Assembly: GCA_029934735.1 (NCBI GenBank)
Contig: JAOZLR010000041.1
Coordinates: forward strand, 1-13,102
Length of the DNA stretch: 13,102 nucleotides
Origin: Bacteroidales bacterium
GTDB lineage: Bacteria > Bacteroidota > Bacteroidia > Bacteroidales > JAADJA01
Reading direction: 5' to 3'
Shown here: piece after piece, positions 1 to 5,753 of the stretch
Layout: each line of letters begins with the position of its first letter
Position numbering within the stretch: the first letter of the stretch is position 1
Translations under genes and position numbers: made by a program
Notes under the pieces: generated by a model
Databases searched by the model: none
Seen by the model: the letters and a program-made list of their open reading frames with translations, nothing else
What the model was told of the DNA's origin: nothing

Positions 1-46
1 AACCAAAATCACCATATCAAAAAATACCAGTTAAAAACTTTTATTA

Positions 47-73
47 TTGTTTCGAAGAAAAATAGTATTTTTG
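47..73 (+). promoter_or_regulatory. Bacteroidota-type promoter for the flavodoxin gene
   Basis: TATTTTTG at 66-73 matches the Bacteroidota -7 element TAnnTTTG. A TTG at 47-49, 16 bases upstream, can serve as the -33 element. Transcription would begin near 78-80 and give a leader of about 30 bases before the ATG at 108. The rest of bases 1-107 shows no gene. Confidence 0.55.
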
Positions 74-107
74 CGCTCTGATATTAACTTAATAACGTTT
101 CATTATA

Positions 108-626
108 ATGAAGAAAGCAATATTATTGTACTGGCCAAAAAGTGGTAATGTCGAAGGAGTTACAGGGATTTTTAAGAATAAATTTAATGACGGCGAACTT
201 GATATTTACTCAATTGACAATGTTGATAAAGATACTCTTTCAGGGTATGACAACTGGATTATTGGAGGTTCAACGGTTGGCTCACACGTTTGGGAAGATG
301 CTGACGACTCAAATAAATGGCACGATTTCTTCAAGATGCTTGACGATATAGATTTCAGTAATAAGACGATTGCGGCTTTTGGGTTAGGTGATCAGATTTT
401 GTATCCCCATCATTTTGTTGACGGACTTGGAGTATTCAAAGAGGAGTTTGAAAAAAGAGGTGGCAAATTAACAGGTGAATGGCCAACCGATGGTTACAAT
501 TATACTGAATCAGAAGGTGCAAAAGACGAAATGTTTTTCGGACTGGCGCTCGATGAAGATAATCAGGATGAACTGACAGAAGCAAGAATAGAAGAATGGC
601 TTGAATCCATTAAAAAAGAATTTTAG
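108..626 (+). CDS. Flavodoxin (long-chain, FldA-like) with divergent FMN loops
   Basis: Small cytoplasmic FMN electron carrier of 172 residues, the usual length of long-chain flavodoxins; it would pass low-potential electrons between reductases and acceptor enzymes. Seen directly: the second half matches FldA closely, with FGLGDQ and Tyr99 (the residue that stacks on the outer FMN face), WPTDGY at 126-130, GLALDEDNQDELT at 145-157 and a C-terminal helix. The phosphate loop is unusual: at 9-16 it reads WPKSGNVE where the family has (S/T)-x-T-G-N-T-E, so the first Ser/Thr is Pro and the last Thr is Val. The loop that normally carries the inner stacking Trp reads GGSTVGSHVW, with Val57 at the usual Trp position and a Trp five residues later. 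The ATG has a promoter 35 bases upstream and no Shine-Dalgarno. It stands alone, closed by a strong terminator. The fold assignment is firm; the redox partner is unknown. Confidence 0.92.
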   Translation: MKKAILLYWPKSGNVEGVTGIFKNKFNDGELDIYSIDNVDKDTLSGYDNWIIGGSTVGSHVWEDADDSNKWHDFFKMLDDIDFSNKTIAAFGLGDQILYPHHFVDGLGVFKEEFEKRGGKLTGEWPTDGYNYTESEGAKDEMFFGLALDEDNQDELTEARIEEWLESIKKEF

Positions 627-666
627 TTCTTCCAAATAACAATTATCAGATGTATTTGGAAATTAG

Positions 667-694
667 CCCTTCCCCGTGTGGGAAGGGTTTTTTT
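667..694 (+). terminator. Rho-independent terminator of the flavodoxin gene
   Basis: An 8-bp perfect GC-rich stem (CCCTTCCC at 667-674, GGGAAGGG at 680-687) with a 5-base loop is followed by seven T (688-694). On the minus strand no T tract follows the hairpin, so it should work mainly for plus-strand transcripts. The stop codon of the convergent OmpA-family gene (693-695) lies at the end of the T tract. Confidence 0.9.
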
Positions 695-2750
695 ATTTCT
701 CAAGAACCTTAAATTCTGTTCTTCTGTTTTTCTGTCTTCCCATAGGAGTGTCGTTTGAGGCTATTGGCTGTGCAAAACCATATCCTGCAAAAGCAAGTCT
801 GCTTTTATCAATACCTTTGTCAACAAGATAATCAACCACTGACTTTGCTCTTTTCTCGGAAAGTTTTTTATTGTATGATTTGGACCCCACATTATCAGTG
901 TGACCTGAGATTTCTATTCTCAATGTTGGGGTTTCATCCATCAGCTTGTATAGCCTGTCGAGTTCAGAAACAGATTCCGGACGCAGCGTAGCTTCATTGA
1001 AATCAAAAAAGATATTATTCAATACGATTTTTGACCCAACGGAAACTTTCCCCAACAAAATATCTTTTCTCACTTTCCTGGCAGTAGCATTTTTTGGGAT
1101 ATCAAAATTTTCAGAATGAAACAGATAGCCCTTTTTTGTAACAGTTATTGAGTAATTAATTCCCGGTTCAAGGGACAACAGATATTGCCCGGTTTTGCTG
1201 TTGGATTCAAAACTTGCTATCAACTCATTTTTGGATATATCGGTAATTTCAATGGTCGCCTGCAAAGGATCAAGTGTCTCTTCATCAAGGATTACACCCG
1301 AAAAAATAATATTCATTTCGATCTTCTCCTCAGGATAAACTGCAACAACAGGATTTTCAGATATTGCTGACGAAAGTCCGTTAACATTATTTACCAGAGG
1401 CTTTACTTCACCAAGAAAGGTAATCATATAGAGATCCTGGCCGCCATAGCCATCCTTTTTCTTTGAAGAGTAATAACCACGTTGACCATTAGCTGCCATT
1501 GTAAAAAAGACATCGTTGTCAGGTGTATTTATAGGATATCCCAGGTTAACCGGATTTGTCCATTCACCATCCACTTTTTCCGATTTAAAAATATCAAACC
1601 CACCCATTGTAATATGTCCTTTTGAGCTAAAATAAAGAGTATTACCGTCAGTGGATATAAATACACCCTCTTCATCATAAGGAGTATTTATTGTAGCCCC
1701 GATATTGACAGGCTCAGTCCATTTATCCTTAGCATCTTTCTTACTATAATATATATCAATACCCCCATATCCATCCTCACGTCTGGTTGTAAAATATAGT
1801 GTCCTTTTATCAAAAGTGAGTGCCGCCGATGTTTGTTTCAGCCCGTCATTGATAATTGTCGGGAGTTTTCGTGGCATTCCGTATGCGTCATTTTCAAGCC
1901 TGCTTTCGTACAGAACATTTCCACCCGCTGATCTGTAAATATAAATAACAGTTCCATCTGATGATATTCCTGCAGTCGCTTCATGATTTGAGCCATTTAT
2001 CCCAAAATCGTTTTCAGGAATAGTCCATCTGCCATCCTCATAATAAGTGGCAAAAACATCCTCAAAATAGAAAGAGTCATCATCTCTTCTGCCACCTGTT
2101 GTGCTCTCCCTTGCTGAAGTGAACATAATCATATCTTCCTCAGGAACCACTAATGGTCTATATTCCGGATATGCAGAATTTATTACTTCACCCATATTGT
2201 CAATGAAAACCCTACCAGGATTTGCAACCAGTTCTCTGGCTTTCAGGCACTCTTGAATATTCTTATCAATCGGCTTTTTCTCTTTTGCAAGTTGTTCCGG
2301 TGTTAGGGCATTTTTATGCTCCTGATATTTTTCTACTGCCTCATTAAACTGATAATTCAGATGATAGGCCTTTGCAAGGAGATAGTTGACATCATTATAT
2401 TCCATATCAAGACTAATTCGTGGGTCGAGGTTATAAGCTTTCTCCAGATATTTAATTGCATTAGTTTTATCATTATCATACAAATAGCACCTGCCAATTT
2501 TATAATTTAATAATACATTATCAGGGTTAAAATTGTTTGCTTTTATGTAACTGTCAATAGCAAGATGATACATTCCTGGCCCTATTTCATAATACTTATC
2601 TCCCTGACTTATTTGAGCAAGGGCATTACTAAGCTCCAACCGGTTATTAGGGAAATTGTACTTTGTAAAGCCGACACTCTGTCCCGACAGATTTTTCATC
2701 CCTGTTAGCAATACAAATATGACACTTATATAAAATATCCTTTTTGACAT
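693..2750 (-). CDS. PorE-like envelope protein: TPR, PD40 beta-propeller, regulatory-like domain, OmpA C-terminal domain
   Basis: Exported protein of 685 residues, predicted to sit in the periplasm and bind peptidoglycan. Seen in order: signal peptide (about 1-24, no lipobox Cys), TPR helices (about 50-150), a WD40-like propeller with PD40 blades (about 180-445; repeats such as TLYFTTRREDGYGGIDIY and TLYFSSKGHITMGGFDIF), a beta-sandwich resembling the carboxypeptidase regulatory domain (about 480-557), and an OmpA_C domain (575-685). The last has SGHTDNVGS and NKKLSEKRAKSVVDYL, including Asp619 and Arg634, which in this family contact diaminopimelate. The domain order matches PorE of the type IX secretion system, but similar paralogues are common in Bacteroidota, so a T9SS role is inference. 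An in-frame ATG at 2792 would add 14 residues ahead of the signal peptide and overlap the upstream gene; the ATG at 2750, with an AAAAAAGA stretch upstream, is preferred. It follows the TPR gene by 16 bp, so the two are probably cotranscribed. Confidence 0.88.
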   Translation of the reverse strand: MSKRIFYISVIFVLLTGMKNLSGQSVGFTKYNFPNNRLELSNALAQISQGDKYYEIGPGMYHLAIDSYIKANNFNPDNVLLNYKIGRCYLYDNDKTNAIKYLEKAYNLDPRISLDMEYNDVNYLLAKAYHLNYQFNEAVEKYQEHKNALTPEQLAKEKKPIDKNIQECLKARELVANPGRVFIDNMGEVINSAYPEYRPLVVPEEDMIMFTSARESTTGGRRDDDSFYFEDVFATYYEDGRWTIPENDFGINGSNHEATAGISSDGTVIYIYRSAGGNVLYESRLENDAYGMPRKLPTIINDGLKQTSAALTFDKRTLYFTTRREDGYGGIDIYYSKKDAKDKWTEPVNIGATINTPYDEEGVFISTDGNTLYFSSKGHITMGGFDIFKSEKVDGEWTNPVNLGYPINTPDNDVFFTMAANGQRGYYSSKKKDGYGGQDLYMITFLGEVKPLVNNVNGLSSAISENPVVAVYPEEKIEMNIIFSGVILDEETLDPLQATIEITDISKNELIASFESNSKTGQYLLSLEPGINYSITVTKKGYLFHSENFDIPKNATARKVRKDILLGKVSVGSKIVLNNIFFDFNEATLRPESVSELDRLYKLMDETPTLRIEISGHTDNVGSKSYNKKLSEKRAKSVVDYLVDKGIDKSRLAFAGYGFAQPIASNDTPMGRQKNRRTEFKVLEK

Positions 2751-2766
2751 CGTTATATCTTTTTTA

Positions 2767-3822
2767 TTATTTACTACATTGATTTGTTGCATAATTCTCA
2801 GCCACTACAACACCAAGAGAAGCTGCCTTATTCCAGTCTCTGCAAGCACCTGCCACATCCCTTCGCATCTCTTTTGTATTTCCTCTGTTCAGATAGGCTA
2901 CCCCATAATCAGGATCAATGCTTATAGCTGTTGAAAAATCTTCAATTGCACCGCTAAAATCACCCATCATATATTTGGCATTTCCTCTGTTGTTATAAGC
3001 ATAAGCAAAGGATGAATTAAGGTTAGTTGCTTTTGTGAAATCCTTGACGGCTCCTTCAAAATCACCCATTTCATATTTTAATCTTCCACGGTTATTAAGG
3101 GCATCTGCAAATTTTATATCTACCTTAATTGCAGTAGTGTAATCTTCGAGGGCAGCCTCCTTATCACCTGCATTTTCGTGTGCTTTACCAAGGTTGTTAA
3201 ATGCAAATGCCATAGACGGATCAAGTGTTGTAGCTTTTATCAAATCACTTAAAGCTCCTGTGTAATCATGCATATTCATTTTCAACAATCCCCTATCATT
3301 ATATGCCGGAGCATAATCTGGTTTCAATGAAATGGCCTTATCAAAATCCATTAAAGCCTCCTGATCATGTCCTTGCTTTATCAGGACATTTGCCCTGAGA
3401 TAATATGCTTCTGCAAAAGTTTGATCTATAGCAATTGCTGAGGAAAACTCTTCATTTGCTTTTAAATAGTCCTCCTTCATAAAGTAGGCTGTTCCCATAC
3501 CTACATAGGCCTTAGTATCTTTATCCTTTGAGATAACCGTACTAAAATCACGTATTGCTCTGTCGGGTCTGTTAAGTTTCAGGAATATACATCCCCTGTT
3601 GTAAACAGCTTGTATAAGATCCGGATTAAACGAAACGGCCTTATTCACCATCGAAAGTGCCTCACTGTAATGTCCGTCATCACACTGCTGAAGACTTTCG
3701 TTGTATAGCTTTATCGAAACACGACTATTGTCATCGGTAGTGTCACTACTTTTTGTATCCTGAGCCATTAAGCCACCATATAGGGAAAGCAAGAAACTTA
3801 ACAGTAAAATTTTTCCTTTCAT
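2767..3822 (-). CDS. Secreted protein of nine tandem TPR repeats
   Basis: Probable periplasmic scaffold protein of 351 residues. A signal peptide (MKGKILLLSFLLSLYGGLMAQ) is followed by about nine consecutive 34-residue TPR units that fill the rest of the chain, several close to consensus (for example AYNNRGNAKYMMGDFSGAIEDF). A short tail ends NQCSK. No catalytic domain is visible, so protein-protein binding is the only supportable role. A TTG at 3891 could extend the frame by 23 residues, but this puts a poorly hydrophobic Arg/Lys/Phe stretch before the signal peptide; the ATG at 3822 is chosen. It is the first gene of a pair with the PorE-like OmpA protein 16 bp downstream, which suggests the two act at the same envelope site, perhaps as partners. 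A possible but weak -7 element (AATTTTTG, minus strand, 3896 to 3889) lies upstream. Confidence 0.88.
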   Translation of the reverse strand: MKGKILLLSFLLSLYGGLMAQDTKSSDTTDDNSRVSIKLYNESLQQCDDGHYSEALSMVNKAVSFNPDLIQAVYNRGCIFLKLNRPDRAIRDFSTVISKDKDTKAYVGMGTAYFMKEDYLKANEEFSSAIAIDQTFAEAYYLRANVLIKQGHDQEALMDFDKAISLKPDYAPAYNDRGLLKMNMHDYTGALSDLIKATTLDPSMAFAFNNLGKAHENAGDKEAALEDYTTAIKVDIKFADALNNRGRLKYEMGDFEGAVKDFTKATNLNSSFAYAYNNRGNAKYMMGDFSGAIEDFSTAISIDPDYGVAYLNRGNTKEMRRDVAGACRDWNKAASLGVVVAENYATNQCSK

Positions 3823-4062
3823 ATTCAATATTTTAATGAAATGAGTTATCAATAAGGGTTTTCTACGAAAAAAAAAGAAATTTGTTTTCAAAAATTCATA
3901 AAAGGAATACTATCAGATAAAGTTGACTGCTATTATCGGGCAGAGGCGTATAAAAGATTTCCTTTTTTGAAATATTACAATACAATATAAACACGAACTT
4001 CAATATATGAATACCCTTGAATACAATGATTTAACATTATTTATGAAATACAGATAAAAAAA

Positions 4063-4078
4063 TACACTCTACGGTGTA
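4063..4078. promoter_or_regulatory. Inverted repeat TACAC-N6-GTGTA in the marR promoter
   Basis: Perfect 5-bp arms (4063-4067 and 4074-4078) separated by 6 bases. The site lies where the -33 element would be expected relative to the -7 at 4088-4095, a place where a bound protein would block or replace sigma contacts. The right arm with its flank, GGTGTA, differs by one base from the GTTGTA half-site of the two other palindromes near this gene. A regulatory role is inference. Confidence 0.4.
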
Positions 4079-4087
4079 ATATATTTT

Positions 4088-4095
4088 TACTTTTG
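4088..4095 (+). promoter_or_regulatory. -7 element of the marR-efflux operon promoter
   Basis: TACTTTTG fits the Bacteroidota TAnnTTTG element. Transcription would begin near 4100-4102, about 30 bases before the marR ATG. No good TTG -33 element is seen at the expected distance, so the promoter may be weak or dependent on a regulator. Confidence 0.5.
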
Positions 4096-4107
4096 CCGTC
4101 TTTTATA

Positions 4108-4121
4108 GTTGTATATACATC
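4108..4121. promoter_or_regulatory. Candidate MarR operator in the marR leader
   Basis: GTTGTATATACATC contains the perfect 10-bp palindrome TGTATATACA (4110-4119), and its outer G and C also pair. It lies just downstream of the predicted transcription start and ends 9 bases before the marR ATG. It matches 11 of 14 bases of the palindrome at 4574-4587. Winged-helix MarR dimers usually bind AT-rich palindromes of this size at their own promoter, so autoregulation is the natural reading, though unproven. Confidence 0.5.
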
Positions 4122-4130
4122 TTTTGTAAT

Positions 4131-4580
4131 ATGGAGTTTCAAACAGCAGATTTTTTCGGAAAATGGATAGCAATGGCACATCACCGTATGTTTCATTTGC
4201 TTACACGAACTTTTCAGAAAGAAGGTTTTGATCTTACTTTTGAGCAGTTCATATTATTGAAAATAATTAATGCCAATGAAGGAATTAGCCAACAGGAGCT
4301 GGCCAATTTTATGGACAGGGACAAAACCTCAATAACCAGGGCTATCAACATATTAGAAGATAATCATAAAGTAATTCGGATAAACCTTAAAGACGATAGA
4401 AGAAAGAAGGGTATATATCTTACCAAAGAGGGCCGAATACTTTTGGAGAAAATATTGCCTAAGTTTTTAGAGATAAAGTCGGAACTTGAAAAAGGTTTTA
4501 ATAAGAAAGAAATCAGTAATACTGTTGATTTGCTAAAAAGATTAGTTAATAGAGTAAACGAAATGGAAGAAAAGTTGTAA
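4131..4580 (+). CDS. MarR-family transcriptional regulator
   Basis: Predicted dimeric DNA-binding protein of 149 residues, typical length for MarR. Helices at both ends (about 5-30 and 115-149) would form the dimer interface. The centre is a winged helix: TFEQFILLKII, then the helix-turn-helix with recognition helix around DKTSITRAINILED, then the wing with DDRRKKGIYLT, the family's D-x-R wing motif. It opens an operon with an RND adaptor, permease and TolC-like protein, so it most likely represses the pump until a ligand, perhaps a pump substrate, releases it. I see no conserved Cys of the OhrR oxidation-sensing kind; the sequence has no cysteine at all. Palindromes in the leader and at its stop codon are candidate operators. 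The ATG at 4131 has no Shine-Dalgarno, as is usual here. The ligand cannot be read from the sequence. Confidence 0.92.
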   Translation: MEFQTADFFGKWIAMAHHRMFHLLTRTFQKEGFDLTFEQFILLKIINANEGISQQELANFMDRDKTSITRAINILEDNHKVIRINLKDDRRKKGIYLTKEGRILLEKILPKFLEIKSELEKGFNKKEISNTVDLLKRLVNRVNEMEEKL

Positions 4581-4587
4581 TTACAAC
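4574..4587. promoter_or_regulatory. Perfect 14-bp palindrome at the marR stop codon, candidate second MarR operator
   Basis: GTTGTAATTACAAC is its own reverse complement and spans the last codons of marR and the start of the 36-bp gap before the adaptor gene. It has the same GTTGTA-N2-TACA arrangement as the leader site at 4108-4121. With no spacer it would make a poor RNA hairpin, so a DNA-binding role is more likely. I see no clear TAnnTTTG promoter beside it. Confidence 0.5.
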
Positions 4588-4616
4588 CATTTTATAAAAC
4601 AGAAAAGAAAAAAGTT

Positions 4617-5735
4617 ATGACATTCAGAAAAACATGGATAGTGGCCATCATTGTAATAGTTGCTGGTGTAGTTGGCTACAGTTACATCTCAAAAATGAAA
4701 AAAGCGCCTAAAAAGAAAGTTAATAAAACCCTGGTAATTGCTCCTTATATGGAAGTTAAAAATGGAATTGCTCCTTTGATAATTGAAGGTTCGGGACAGG
4801 TAAAAGCCAAAGATCGTATCGATATCTTTTCAGAAGTAAATGGTGTGTTGCAAAAAACAAATAAGGACTTCAGAATCGGTGTTTCTTTTAAGAAAGGAGA
4901 GCTAATGATCAAAATCGATGACTCGGAGTTCAGAGCCAGCTTGTATGCCAAGCACAGCGATTTCCAGAATTTGATAACCTCTTTGCTTCCCGATATTAAG
5001 CTTGAGTTTCCTGATGAGTTTGATAAATGGTACGATTATCTTACAACAATGGAGATTGATAAGCCCTTAAAACCGTTACCGGAAGTTAAATCGAAAAAAG
5101 AGAAATTTTTCATAACCGGCCGGAATATCTACAGCTCATATTATGGTATCCGCAATCTTGAAGCAAGGCTTGATAAATATAATATCAGGGCTCCTTTTAC
5201 GGGAATTGTTACCGAATCAAATGTGAATCCGGGAACATTAATCCGGATTGGTCAAAAAATTGGTGTTTTTAGCAATACTGATGCATTTGAATTGGAGCTT
5301 TCTGTTAAAGCAGTTGATGCCAATCTGATATCTGTTGGTGATATGACAGAAATAATATCTCCTGAGGGCGGAACAATATGGAAGGGCAGAGTTGCGCGGA
5401 TTAATGCTGCAATTGACCTTAATACCCAGACAGTTTCAGTTTTTATTGAAACATCAGATAAGGGATTACGTGAAGGAATGTTTGTGAAGGCCAGGATATC
5501 AGCGGGTTCAATGGATAATGTTTTTGAAATGCCGCGAAATATTCTTGTGGAAAACAGCTATGTATATATCATTAAATCAGATAGTACTCTTAAGCTGCAG
5601 GAAATAGACGTAGTGCGATTTTTGGATAAGTCAGTGGTCACAAAAGGTTTTACTGACGGAACCAAAATCGTTTCAAGAAACATTCCCGGTATCTTTCCAG
5701 GGATGAAGATAATTCCACAATCATCAAATAAATAA
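4617..5735 (+). CDS. RND efflux periplasmic adaptor subunit (HlyD/MFP family)
   Basis: Periplasmic protein of 372 residues that links the RND permease to the outer membrane channel. A Lys/Arg start and one hydrophobic segment (about 7-24) with no lipobox Cys indicate anchoring in the inner membrane. Then come the first lipoyl half (about 60-102, SEVNGVL and the KKGELMIKIDD turn), a helical part (about 103-190), the second lipoyl half (RAPFTGIVTESNVNPGTLIRIGQ, 191-213), a beta-barrel (about 225-295) and a membrane-proximal domain. The helical part is odd: it is not an uninterrupted long coiled coil but holds a Pro- and Trp-containing insert (about 124-158, including FPDEFDKWYDYL and KPLKPLPEV). 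The ATG follows a purine-rich AGAAAAGAAAAAAG. The gene begins 36 bp after marR and ends 18 bp before the permease, consistent with one transcript. The pump assignment is firm; the substrate is unknown. Confidence 0.92.
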   Translation: MTFRKTWIVAIIVIVAGVVGYSYISKMKKAPKKKVNKTLVIAPYMEVKNGIAPLIIEGSGQVKAKDRIDIFSEVNGVLQKTNKDFRIGVSFKKGELMIKIDDSEFRASLYAKHSDFQNLITSLLPDIKLEFPDEFDKWYDYLTTMEIDKPLKPLPEVKSKKEKFFITGRNIYSSYYGIRNLEARLDKYNIRAPFTGIVTESNVNPGTLIRIGQKIGVFSNTDAFELELSVKAVDANLISVGDMTEIISPEGGTIWKGRVARINAAIDLNTQTVSVFIETSDKGLREGMFVKARISAGSMDNVFEMPRNILVENSYVYIIKSDSTLKLQEIDVVRFLDKSVVTKGFTDGTKIVSRNIPGIFPGMKIIPQSSNK

Positions 5736-5753
5736 CCGGACAAAAAAAATTCA

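Larger units (their letters stand above)
3823..4130. other. Divergent control region between the TPR/OmpA operon and the marR efflux operon
   Basis: This 308-base, very AT-rich stretch holds no credible gene. The left part is leader and possible promoter of the minus-strand TPR gene. The right part (from about 4060) holds the marR -7 element and two palindromes listed separately. I see no RNA gene or riboswitch-like structure in the middle (about 3900-4060). Confidence 0.6.

Noticed and set aside
2751..2792. Longer start for the OmpA-family protein at the ATG at 2792, overlapping the TPR gene
   Set aside because: It would place 14 polar residues before a good signal peptide; the ATG at 2750 begins the signal peptide directly and has an A/G-rich leader.
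2767..3822. DNA-level tandem repeat in the TPR gene
   Set aside because: The repetition is at the protein level (34-residue TPR units); the DNA copies have diverged too far to be a recent tandem repeat.
3823..3891. TTG start at 3891 for the TPR protein
   Set aside because: The added residues (Phe run followed by Arg-Arg-Lys) precede a complete signal peptide that starts at the ATG at 3822.
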